A stretch of 64,000 nucleotides of DNA from Siphonodentalium dalli (Eukaryota; Mollusca; Scaphopoda; Gadilida; Siphonodentaliidae): assembly GCA_032622095.1 (NCBI GenBank), contig CP136065.1, forward strand, positions 212,638,151 through 212,702,150. Reading direction: 5' to 3'. Under the pieces are notes generated by a model. It saw only the letters and a program-made list of their open reading frames with translations. It searched no databases and was not told the DNA's origin. Below, piece by piece: positions 1-10,478 of the stretch. The translations under genes and the position numbers were made by a program. Numbering within the stretch: the first letter of the stretch is position 1; each line of letters opens with the position of its first letter.

Positions 1-1690
1 ATGCTCTTCAGCTAGCCTTTTGGAAGTGTTTGTATTTCTCCCAGTCCTTGCTTTTCTTGGATTTCCTAGCTCTTCTATAAAGACGGCCTTTTTTCTTGAG
101 GATCTTTTGTAGTTTGTTGTTCATCCATGGAACCTGTTTATCATATATCCTGCGTATGACTGCGACCCTCTGGTCTATGACTTCCATAATACCTGTTTTA
201 AGTTATTCCCATTGGTCGTTGGTGGTAATCGATGGATCTGCAGATTTCTGGGTCACTTCTTTACTTACGTTGGTGATGTTTTCTGCTATTTCCGTCCAGT
301 TTGCTTTTTTGAAGGCGTATGTCTTGCGCTGGGTTTGTTTCTTATGGTGCGGCCTTGGTAATGCAGTTTGTGACTACTATATCATGGTCTGAGATCCCAG
401 GTGTAGTACTGGTTGCTTCTATGATTATTTGTTGAACTTCCTGGTCTGGTGCTCCAGTTTTGACTATCATTTTATCCCAGTCTATGTCTGGGCAGTTGAA
501 GTCTCCGGAAATGATGAAATCTTTCAGGTGGGTTTTTTCCAGTTTTTCAAAGCATTTGTTAAGTTCATTCAGGTCTTTCAGTTCTCTATGTGGCATGTAG
601 AAGGCTGCAAGTAATAGGTCTTTGTTTGTTGTTGTTTTTACAGTAGCCGACTCCACTTCGCAATCCGTCACCAGGTGTGGAGCTTCGGATGATGGTATCA
701 ATTCAGTTGTGCAGATGAAGACGCCATCCCCTCTGGTGGTCCTGTCATTGCGGTATACATTTAGGTTTGGAGGGAATTGGGCATTCCCGGTGTTACTCCC
801 TTCAACAATGATTCCGTCCCGATGATAATGTCGGGTTTGATGTAGATGATGGCCAGTTCAAGTTCTGCTTTGTTTTGAAGTGCACTTCTGCAGTTTACTG
901 TCATTATTCGCATATTGGTCTTGTCAGGAATATTGATGAGTTGTTTGACTGCAGTTATTGGCGAATCCGGCGATGTTACCTGTATGCTACATGTGGATCT
1001 CTGATGGGTTGCTACAGTAGGGTCAGCTACTGGGCTGCTTGCTCTTGGTGGTTCGAATACTGACGAATATAGACTATTTATGGTTTGGTTTATGGACGAC
1101 AGGTGGAAGAAATCGCTTGATGTTTTCAGCACATAGCTTTTGTATGTGAAGCTGTCTAAGCTTGCCTTTTCATATCTGCAGCAGTACCATTAAATTCTCG
1201 GGTTGGCTAGCCTTTCATACTCGGTTGTTGGCATTTCTATGCAGGATCTGTAGTACAATATTTCACATTCATCGCAGCAGACCCATCCTTTAGTCCAGGT
1301 TACACCATCTTGGCAGAGGAAACATGGGTATATACTTGCCAAAAATTTCCTCGGCCCGGGGTGCTGTTCGATATCCCCTCCAATGATTAGTAGTAGGAGG
1401 AGTGCTGTTTGTAGTCTTCTGTTGTTTCTTGGTGTTTTGTAGAATGTTAACCAAGACCACATCATTTGAGGACATACCTGTGGTTTCAACCGGCTGCTGG
1501 CATTTGAATGTTTTTTCTTGGCGAGTCGGGCTTTGTTAGAAATGCTGTACAGACCCAGTTGAGCGTGGAGACACCCACACCCGCAGAACACCCCAGAGTA
1601 GCGTGGAAGTGCCCAAACTTTCTGAGGTGGATGCGGGCTGGTGCCGACGTCCCCCCTCATCTGCTTCGTCTTCCTACCAACAGTCATCAC
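1..1690 (-). pseudogene. LINE ORF2, N-terminal part: 2A-like motif, PHD finger, endonuclease
   Basis: One frame runs from 1690 to about 795, interrupted by a single TAA near 1190. It begins with about 95 residues of unremarkable leader, then a Leu-rich stretch ending in a 2A-like motif (1352-1375), then a PHD-type Cys cluster (CFLC ... CCDEC ... YYRSC, with the expected His replaced), then the endonuclease start 'MTVNCRSALQNKAELEL' and 'IIIGTESLL'. After a frameshift near 790 the endonuclease continues in the 701-342 frame with 'ISGDFNCPDIDW' and 'PGISDHDIVV'. About 25 residues expected between these last two blocks are missing, so the nuclease is internally deleted. Another frame change near 345 leads into the EN-RT linker. 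The protein would nick target DNA for target-primed reverse transcription; this copy cannot. Confidence 0.85.
1352..1375 (-). other. 2A-like (ribosome-skipping type) motif, HPGP variant
   Basis: Codons 106-113 of the ORF2 frame read DIEQHPGP, preceded by a Leu-rich segment (ALLLLLIIGG). This matches the D-V/I-E-x-N-P-G-P 2A consensus except that the Asn before PGP is His. 2A-like sequences at the N-terminus of non-LTR retrotransposon ORFs are known from several invertebrates. The hydrophobic run upstream is also typical. Whether the His variant still promotes skipping cannot be told from the sequence. Confidence 0.7.
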
Positions 1691-2513
1691 CGGCCTGGTT
1701 TCGTATTTTCCTCAGCCACATCTTTGCTGAGGGTTTGTCAGGGTGCAGACCATCCTTGTATATATGGAAGTTGTATTTGTGTAGGCTGCTATGTTTCCCT
1801 CTCACTTTGGGGTTCTTGCTGATGTCATTTGAGAATTTTGGTGAGTGCTTGTGATTTTCCCTATTGAGTTCCCCAATTGAGTTGTTCAAGTCGATTACTT
1901 TCAGGGCGAGGGTGTTATCTTCTCCGTTATATGGTGGTATGTTGGGACAGTAGGATATCTTCGCCTGTCTGGATGTCGCTTGGTGAGTTTTGCGTGTGTT
2001 TCCTTATTGTTTCCTTATGGAGTAGGTTGGAATCTCCAGGAAGGTGACGCTACAGGACCTCTCTTTCTTAACAATCTTTTCAATGTCTCTCAGCTCTCGA
2101 TTTAGTGAACTTGTTGACTTTGTTGATAGTTTAATGTAACCAGTTCGCCTATCTCTTGTTGCCAGGTCACAGGTTCCCAACCACACGTATAGGTGTATTG
2201 GACCTTTTATTTCTTTTTGGATTTTTCTGCGGATGTTTGATCGCAGCCAGCTAACACTTTCGCTTGTCTTTGAGCCACTCTTATATCACCATGTGATACC
2301 ACTCTCGATCTTGTCAGTTTTGGATATTTGCTCTTCGATGTAGCGTGCTTTGCTGTCACTCAGTATTACTGGTGTTCTTTTTGGTGTTACATGTTTTGGT
2401 CGTACCGGTGGGTGGTCGCTGTTGTATTTCTTCAGCTTTGAGAGAGACATTTGATTTTCTTCTTGCTGAGGTAGTTTCAGGTGGTCCTGCTATTTTGTGG
2501 TTTCGCGACATGT
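1674..2513 (-). pseudogene. LINE ORF1 with SGNH/GDSL-hydrolase-like domain, broken
   Basis: The minus-strand frames contain the ordered blocks of an SGNH-fold esterase as found in ORF1 of some CR1-like LINEs: a block I-like 'VILSDSKAR' (GDS changed to SDS), a block III-like 'VWLGTCDL', a helical 'LNNSIGELNREN' stretch, and a C-terminal block V 'YKDGLHPD' that keeps the Asp and His of the catalytic dyad. There is an in-frame TGA at 2286-2288 and a stop at about 2004 followed by a frame change; the last frame runs 1889-1674. A Met at 2513 or 2450 is a plausible start, with a frame change between them. The end overlaps the start of ORF2 (1690) in another frame. Esterase activity is not implied: the nucleophile block is altered and the reading frame is broken. 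Confidence 0.75.
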
Positions 2514-2976
2514 TGAGACTAGTGGGTTAATAATACAAAGCAATATAATTTTGTATATTTGCTGCTTATAGAAAATGTTGGTGTTGTGAACAGTCTTTAT
2601 ATAAGCTCTGAATTTCTAGTATGTGTATGCAGTTGACACTATCAGTCTATCACCGTGTTTGTTTGAACATATTTATTGTGACCCACAAATACATGGAATA
2701 ATTTACAAACAGAATATATGGATGATATTGTGGGTGCACAGGGGATCGGAGCACAAGTTACGAAACTTAGTGAAGCTCCTCTCCCCTGGCGTTCAGCTGC
2801 TGATGAGTTCAAGTCGATGGTTTTGCAGGAATGCAAGTTTTGTTGTTATTTGTGTGGGAGACGGTGTCCCATGTGATCGGCTATGTATACATAGGGGAAC
2901 CGGCTCCCAATCAAAAACATGTAGGTTGTAGTTGTGGCTATGGCAGTGGCAGAGGGCGGAGTCAATGGAATAATGA
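2514..2976. other. gap between two LINE fragments; one short Cys-rich ORF
   Basis: No recognised element. A plus-strand reading frame at 2718-2876 (52 codons from ATG) ends in a Cys-dense 'CKFCCYLCGRRCP' stretch. It has no recognised relatives and no flanking signals; it may be chance or the edge of another decayed element. Confidence 0.25.
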
Positions 2977-3921
2977 TTACTGAAATCGGTCTGTGGAAAT
3001 GATGAATGATTGTACTGTCTCGAATAATCGCCTGTTCAAGGTGTCGCTAATTTCGGGTATGCCAAAGAGAATATCTTTAATACTGGTGATGACCACTTTA
3101 TGCTCATCTAGTCGTGTCCACATACGGTTCCTTGCTTCTGTGTAGAAAGGACATTCGAAGAAAAAATGGCTTGCGTCTTCACATTGGTTACCGCAGGTGC
3201 AACACGGGCTTGAGGATATGTAATTTTTAAATTTATCGAAGTTGAGATCACTGCAGTTGTTTCGGAGCCTACATTGCAAAATATTTTATGTTCTCCGCCC
3301 GACATTGTAGTAAGAAGGGGGTCTTATTGATGTCTCTTCAATACGTAAATTAGTATACATATTAGCAAGTATTTCGTCCTTAGTTGGTTCTGATGTGGGG
3401 TCTGTGAGTTGTTTTGCATCAGTTGTTATTTTGCACGATACATTCCATTCAGCAATCATAGTTGGGATGAAACTTGATTTAAAGTGAGTTGTGTTCGTGG
3501 AATAGTTGACGAATCGTAACGGATTTCTAATTGGGTATCTACATGATTCCCCAACGGTAAGAGGCAAAAGTTTCGTTATGTAGGGAGGGGCCTTATTGTC
3601 CAATATTTTATGCCACATTCGCGTTTTATGTAATTTACGTCTTTCGTTGAGGGGAGGCCACCCAAGTTCACCCAGTACTCTCGCTTCTGAGGCAGATCGG
3701 GTCAGGCCAGTTATTATTCTACCACCGTCGATATATAGACGGTCGAGCTTTTGGAGTAGGCAGTCTGGGGCGTTATCCCAAATTATGTCACCATATTCCA
3801 TTATTGGGAGTATATATGTTTTGAACATTATCTCGATCGTCTGTCGGTTTACTTGGAATTTAATTTTCCTAAGTTGTGACAATCTGCTGGCAACTCTTTT
3901 GCAGATAGTATTTATTATCAC
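2977..3921 (-). pseudogene. LINE reverse transcriptase C-terminus with terminal zinc knuckle, 5'-truncated
   Basis: A single minus-strand frame with one in-frame TAA near 3285. It shows the post-catalytic part of a Jockey/CR1-group RT: 'YILPIMEYGDIIWDN', 'LDRLYIDGGRIITGLTRSAS', 'LGELGWPPLNERR', 'SFIPTMIAEWN', and the terminal Cys/His element 'SPCCTCGNQCEDASHFFFECPFY'. The catalytic YxDD half of the RT is absent because the copy is truncated at about 3921-3945, as is usual for LINEs. It is separate from the element at 1-2513. Whether it is the same family as the LINE at 18.9-22.9 kb, which lacks just this part, cannot be judged by eye. Confidence 0.85.
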
Positions 3922-4875
3922 CGTGGTCCAGAACGCTGGGGGTTAATGGTGAATGGATCGAAAATAGCCTGCGTTCGTTTGCACTCGGTAACAACAATGT
4001 TAATATAGGTCAATTGAAGCCAAAAAATATTTCTATGGTCGTAAACAAAGTATCAAGAATGTTTCCTGTTCAGGTTTGCACAGGTGCCGATGGTCAACAC
4101 ATCCAAGAATATGTCAGCACAAATTTATACACAATAAATAAAAGTTTGAAACAATTTTGTTTGATTTTTTTCCGATGAGTTGAAAAATCCGCCATGTTTC
4201 CGCGCATGCACATCCCATTTCAGTGTATCTAGTATTATTCCATACCACTGTTGTTAATCTACTGGTGCAACTTGTGTTATACTAAATGACAAGCAGTCAT
4301 TATGCCAGACTTTGATACTTTAGGTGTTGTGAGAGTAGCAGACCGTCTGTTGATAGACATGCAAATAATTTACTGATTAGCTTGATGCACTGATGAGATA
4401 AGCTCAGATCAGATGGTTTATTGCAATACACCAATGGAGGCAGGTGCAAATAACAGTTAATACATGAAAAGTTACACATTAAAATAAAATACATGTAATA
4501 GTACGATATATAATCCTTAGTATTACAAATTAATACTTTCAACGTTTATTTCCCCATATTGCCATTTTGTCTTTTTTAGAAAGAATAACCGGATTATGTT
4601 GCACACGGAATTGATTATTTGTTTGTCCTTATCAGCATCACTCATGTTTATGAAATCTATGCTATAATTTTGAGCAATATTAAACAAGTCTTTTCTCGAG
4701 CCAGCGTACGCTCTGAATTCCATAATAAAATGTTTTTCTGTTGCTGTTTCAACTGATGACAATTATTTTCTAGCCATTGATGGTCACATTACTGGTTGAC
4801 ACTTGTAGTTGCTCGTTCTTTTCCATGCACACAATGATCTAGACTTAAAGGCCACGCAGAGGTGAAATATTAGGC
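3922..4875. other. AT-rich stretch without recognised features
   Basis: Only short, low-complexity reading frames occur here. No repeat boundary, motif or conserved coding pattern was recognised. Confidence 0.4.
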
Positions 4876-6270
4876 CAGGCAATATGGACATAGGTGTCGC
4901 CTGGAGAGGGAATTTATGAGACCTACATTTTTGGTTAGCGTAAATACTAAACTTTCGGAATCCGTATGTTGGATTTGTCAGATAGGCGGACTTTTTTCTC
5001 ACCGCGTGGTTTTCTTGCTGCACCCGATGAAAAAAATCGGTCATTTTTTAAATAAAGCCGACATTTTTGACAGAGCATTTTCACACATTTTGTGAAGAAA
5101 TATTCGTCCAATTTTGATACCTGAGGGTGGGGCGATAACCATAGTAGGGTAATACATGTAACCATTGAATCTGGGAATTGCAGTCATGACGTCATGTGAC
5201 GTCAAATAATATTTTGGGTGAGACAAATATGACGATTCACGCACAGCGTTTAATTTCGTTTCTTTTAAATCATAAAGTAAGACGGATATGCCACATTGTT
5301 TTATACTATGGGAAACTACTGCCAATTGGCTATATTTTGATATATAACTTATCGCTGCAGGCCGCACTATTTTTTATCAGATGCAGAAAAATCAACCCTC
5401 CCCATAAAGTTAAGATGCGCCATGCTATGGTATAAGGGACACATAACTCACGGTTACATGTCAACAGGCTTAATCAACACAACGGTCGTTGAAATTCTGC
5501 TAAAGAATGTAATAATATATAAGTTTCTGTCTACAAACTCGAACATTAACGTAGAAATAATATATAATGTACCCCCAGACTCGAAATTTTAATAAATTTT
5601 AGAATTTTTCCTAACAAATGATATAAAACGCGTTTTTTTATTTTCTGGAAGCGAAAAAATAAGAAAATAATTAGTAAGGGTAGAGATAATTGGTGTATAC
5701 GGCAATTTAATTCCGCCTTCGATTAAAAAATGACATACTATCCCAAAATGGCTGCCAATATGGCAGCCGCAATATAGGTGGAAATTGTGAAATATGTAAG
5801 AACGCACAATTACTTGCTTAAATGGTTTACCTAACAAAGCGGCCGTTGATGAACTGCTAAACTATAGTGTAAGATATATATTCCGATCTACAAACTCGAA
5901 CAATAAAGTGAAAATATTACACAGTGCACCTCCTGGCACACAATTTTGATAAAATTTTGGCATTTTTCTCCAAAAATAACCTAAAGCCATTGTTGTCATC
6001 TTATCGGAAGCCATAAAGCGCAGAATGTATCGTGGCGGAGATGTTTGGTGTGTACGATAATTCAATGTCGTTTTTGGATTACAAAATGGATAAATGGTGA
6101 AATATGTCATGTTTCACTTTTGAAACGTCATTGCCGCCATCTAATGTCTCATACAACCCAAAATATTATATTCATGTTACTCCGGGACATCATGATGCGC
6201 AATTCTATTTAAAATTGCTACCTGAATGGTGCCCTTTATTGACGAGTCTTGCATTCATGAGCATTCGTGC
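4876..6270 (+). repeat. left arm of the large inverted repeat, with two tandem sub-units
   Basis: Within this arm about 0.3 kb is duplicated in tandem: 5470-5815 and 5836-6110 both carry 'acaaactcgaac', a 'gtac/gcac' + 'cccctcctgg'-like block, a 'gtgtacgataatt' block and a 'gaaatatgt' end, in the same order. The first also has 'aaaatggctgccaatatgg'. The right arm shows the same pair in reverse order and orientation, so the duplication predates or accompanied formation of the inverted repeat. Confidence 0.6.
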
Positions 6271-7910
6271 TCAAGTAATCCGTGTCCCTTGAAATAGGTG
6301 GCAATTTGAGCGAGGTATTTACAGATGAACAGGATTGTTTAAAACGAAGAACCGAGTAATACATTTAATGTCTGATTGTTATTTATGCCAGTCACCTTTG
6401 ACATAATCAATATGAAATTACTTAAACCCGATAATAGAAGTTCAATCTTTCTCAATGAATATTATTCCAAGTGCTACCAGATATGATGGTACATATGAGG
6501 TGGATATGTCGTGGATACCTTTATCGAAGTCTGGGCTAGACGGGGTTGATGCGGTTCACACTCCGACTTGATTGGGCGAAAATTAGGACCTATTTTAAAG
6601 CTAGATGTGAGATAAGGAACATATCACTGTGCCATCCGATAAATACATGACCACTTCGATAAGAAATGATAATTTGTTCACACTCACTGCAGCAACCACA
6701 TTTGAAGCAATGATTTTGATTCTGAGTCAGTGCCTCCATTAATATGTTATATATACAATGCATAATTGCCGTACAACAGCGTCGATCCACAGAAGACGGC
6801 CGTGCTAACACAGTGTGAATTTTTCCAGACCCTAAATCACCATCGCCGCTTTCATTGACTAGTGTCCAATAACGCAAAGAAGATGAGATTCAGAAAAAGA
6901 TAGCGCTTGTCGTACAAAATTAGTTCAGATTTTGCATCTTCCGAAAAATTATCTGATCAGTGATAAACATAAGATTAGTCATGTCCAGAATGAGAATCCC
7001 TCCTGTGTGTCTAACTTAATTATGCAGTTTCTGTTGAACAAGATCGCCACGAAGGACCGCTTTATTTGCAATATATGAACGCGATAACCTTCAGAAATAT
7101 CAAATGTTGTTTCCAACTTGGTGCAAAAGTAAACTTGTCTACGTTATGTTACATCTGAACTGGTCATATTCAGACCAGGATACCTGCTGCTGTTGCGAGT
7201 AAAACCCATGTCATTAATGTATCAATCGGGCTGTATTCAATATTCGTATTTACAGGCAACTCCGGCGGAAAACAATTTGGAGAATAAATCCTCGTCCCCA
7301 TATCATCCCGATTTTACAAAGACATATGCATGTATTCCCCACACGCTGTTCACTAAATACTAAACTACGGCTATCGTGTCCAGTTACTGATTTCGCTCAT
7401 CACAATCGGAGTTGCTATGTGTGAGTTATCGTAGATCAGATTCTGGTCTGCACAGAAGCTGTTGCTATATCGTTGCCTGAGAACTATAATGTCGTAAGTC
7501 CATTTTGGCGGGAAAATGAGATATTGGTATCGTTGGAATTGCCGCGAAATTTTCTTTCGTTTAATACCTATGAACCGTGCATTCACCCCACGTTCCTATA
7601 ATAAATGCTGTGCAATTATGTTGTATGTATATGTGTGCAAAAAATTCTCCGTGCTATAATGTCGTATCTCCTTGACCAATTGCATCACCAAAAATCGTCA
7701 CGTGGAAAAACTTTGACGAATGGCGGATTTGAAATTTGGAAGAAATGGTATCACAAGAAAATAACATTGTTTTATTATATTCTCACACTTGTTAATTATT
7801 GGTTTGCTATGTTGTCATCGCAAATGTTTAGTCAACTAAATATGCTTGTTTAAACGCATGTTATGAGATATGTAGCATCTTAAAAGGTGTGATACTGGAG
7901 ATACAACATT

Positions 7911-7942
7911 CTTGCACTTGCACTTGCACTTGCACTTGCACT
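7911..7942 (+). repeat. hexanucleotide microsatellite (cttgca)n
   Basis: About five perfect copies of cttgca in a row. Confidence 0.95.
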
Positions 7943-8379
7943 ATCGATGGCTCGTTGTGATATTATTGCGAAACGATCGACATTAAAGCACATATGGTTT
8001 TATCCAAGCTTTTCTGATATATAAATTATGTATATTTAGTTATATTATAATGGGTTGATGGATCATCCAAACGTCCATCTTCACATCCTTGATATCACCC
8101 GAATTCACAATTCAATTTTTACTTTTAATGTGATTGATTTTTGTTACATTTACGGCAGAAGCGTTATCAGAAAACTATATTTAAAAATAAAAGGTCGGCC
8201 GACCACAGTGTCCTCCGACATCGTGGCAAGTCGATGCCGCTTTGTTAAAGAAATTAAAAAAAATGTTCAAATATTCGAAAGGGTTAATAATTCCGTAAAT
8301 TTTTTTTTCTTTCCGTCATCTATATACATGTTGCACATCTCAATATGTGGGTAACAATACCCTGAAGTTTCAAATATCT

Positions 8380-8850
8380 ACGATCAAAACTGTAGGAGGA
8401 GTTGATTACACCATGAAGGTATGTACCCTCATACAGAAAATTATAAAAAATACTTTTCAAAGTCGAAAGGCCCATAACTCTGGGAAAAATTATTGGATTT
8501 TCCAAATTGAACAGTCCAAACTTGATTTATCATCCGGAAACCACATAAAACGGTATTTGCAATTGAAGGATCCAAACCTGAGATATCATCCGGAAACCGA
8601 AAAAGTGAGAAATTTTCTAAGTAAAGAAAAAGTTGAAAAAAAGGGAAATAACTCCATAAAATAACATCGGATCAAACCCAGAATTGCAGAGCACATGTGT
8701 TCTTGGTTAAGACACCTGGCCTACATACCAAGTTTCAATCAAATCGGATGATCATTACTGGAGTTATAACTCCGGATGGACGGGCGGACGCACGACTAGA
8801 CGGACGCACGGACGGGCGGGGCCGATTAAATAGTCCCCCAAAATAAATGT
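8380..8850 (+). repeat. dispersed invertebrate repeat ending in ggacgg runs
   Basis: The stretch contains phrases typical of a repeat widespread in invertebrate genomes: 'aaggcccataactctggga', 'agggaaataactcc', 'ataccaagtttcaatcaaat', 'cggatgatcattactggagt', then a 'ggacgggcggacgcacg' run. It also has an internal duplication (two 'catccggaaacc' blocks at about 8532 and 8590). It lies inside the large inverted repeat and has no partner in the other arm, so it is probably a later insertion. It codes for nothing recognisable. Confidence 0.55.
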
Positions 8851-9224
8851 TTCGCAGACCATCGCAAAGTACCAAATCGCTTTAAGTGCAATAAATATTA
8901 CATGTGTGATAAAAAAATTATACAGAATAATTTCACGATTGATTCTCATCGGATCGATGTGTGGAAGCTAACTTCGGAAAATTTCTAGCTGGGCAATCAT
9001 TGATGGACTTATACAGTTCTAGTTCACATATCAAACAGCAACAACACATTATATTCTTTCACAATTATATATTATGTATATAGTGTATTTCCGGTCAGTG
9101 CACGCCCGTATATGTGGGGATTATGATGCACTTTAATGCCACTTATTCATATATATACTATTCTGATAGAAGAGATTGGTCCATCAAAGTTAAGTTCTTC
9201 GGGGAGCACAGAGGGAGGTGTTAA

Positions 9225-10478
9225 GGGTACGTTCATACGCTGGCAATATTGCACTGCAAACTGCAAAAATGCCAGCTGCAAAATTGCCAAAACGGATTAA
9301 TTTCTGCCCGCTGTCAACAAATCAGCGTTAGTAGTGATCAATGAACGACAGCCGTTTTGCGTGATTGATGAGCTGTTTGCAATATATTAGAACACGATGT
9401 GTGTTGGTATTCTTAGGCCAGTCAAAATAATGTCACTTGACATGTTGGAATGTGATATCGCCACGACCAGCTCTCTCGCTGGGATGCTGCTCATATATGA
9501 GTACAATAAACGTCACCTAGACAGGAGATGGTGGGTCCGCACTTGGCTCAACGAAGATAACCGACGAATTCAAATCTTCCCGGGTATCATCCCAGACTCC
9601 AAACTTGTCATTCCAATAATTTTAGTCACAAACTCGTTGTTCTTCATGTTAAGCAAAACATTAAGTTAAGAAAAACGGGGGGGGGGGGGGACGTGGTGCT
9701 GATGTTAAACAAAACAAAGAAATCAAATAAATAGTAACACAAGTTAATCAAAAGCACACAATATATTGTTATTCAAATGGCATGAATAATGATATAGGCC
9801 CATATATGCTTTATCAATGCCAGAGACTAACATCCCATTATCCCTACTGTTAGACCCCGCCCCACAACCACGGCACAAGCAGTCACTTTTAAACCACTAC
9901 AATTACATCGATATTACAGTCTGGGTAGATGGTGTTGGCACGTATTCGAACCCCAGCTTGATCTGAATTGAGTGATATCTCAATATGCCATTCTGATCGA
10001 TACATGACCATTTCGATAACAATTGAGAATGTGTACACGCTCACTAAATTAAGCAGATTTGAAGCAATGCATGGATACCCATAGTGAGTCCTGCCACCAC
10101 CTCCCCTATAGCTCCCACATTTATGACTGGGGAGCATCACTTTTGGTACTCGTTGTATCACGCCATATCTTCATATCCTCATATAACGGAGATCCGTACA
10201 CATGTATAATTAAGTGTGTATGAGAATCACAGAGAACACACCCGACCCCATTCGATCGTATCAAGGACGGTACAGACACAGTCAATTATTGTTAGTGCCT
10301 TGTGATGTATCCACCGGCAGAGATGTATACGCCGTTATCATATATCACCGTTGGTTGTTGACGACCAGCACGAGCTAGTCGGTAGCTGTCAAAATTGCCA
10401 GCTAACAAAACAAAACATCCTTTGCAGCTGGCATTTTTTCAGTTTGCAGTGCAATATTGCCAGCGTATGGACGTACCC
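9225..10478. mobile_element. PIF/Harbinger-type DNA transposon, non-autonomous (1254 bp)
   Basis: Both ends are intact. The left end begins gggtacgttcatacgctgg and the right end is its reverse complement with one change in this stretch; the TIRs extend about 60 bp with few differences, through 'caatattgcactgcaaact' and 'atgccagctgcaaa'. The 3-bp sequence TAA flanks both sides (9222-9224 and 10479-10481), which is the TWA target-site duplication expected of PIF/Harbinger. A short transposase remnant (9397-9669) lies inside. It has no DDE domain, so movement would depend on an enzyme supplied elsewhere. Confidence 0.88.
9397..9669 (+). pseudogene. Harbinger transposase N-terminal remnant
   Basis: The frame contains 'RRWWVRTWLNEDNRR', close to the R-x-x-W-V-R-P-W-L block found at the start of Harbinger nuclease-like transposases. 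The similarity stops after about 15 residues: the next 40 bases (about 9571-9609) instead match a leader segment at about 63873-63911. No catalytic DDE region follows. This supports the Harbinger assignment made from the TIRs and TSD, but there is no function. Confidence 0.55.

Larger units (their letters stand above)
1..2513 (-). mobile_element. CR1-like non-LTR retrotransposon (LINE), 5' half, decayed
   Basis: Reading the minus strand from 2513 down to 1, the order is an SGNH-hydrolase-like ORF1, a short ORF2 leader with a 2A-like motif, a PHD-type zinc finger, an AP-type endonuclease and the basic EN-RT linker. The element runs off the left edge before the RT. In the linker (about 340 to 1) a KKANW motif and a PWMNKQLQKILKKKGRLY-type basic stretch are visible once frames are switched; these are typical of CR1/L2-type LINEs. 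Stops and frameshifts in both ORFs make it a dead copy. Gene order and the PHD finger support CR1-like; exact clade assignment would need the missing RT. Long open reading frames on the plus strand here (for example 96-392 and 1508-1822) are antisense shadows. Confidence 0.85.

Noticed and set aside
96-392. Open frame on the plus strand with hydrophobic residues
   Set aside because: It is antisense to the EN-RT linker of the CR1-like LINE; the minus strand carries the recognisable motifs.
8055-8354. 99-codon frame
   Set aside because: AT-rich with no motif and not supported on either side; likely chance.
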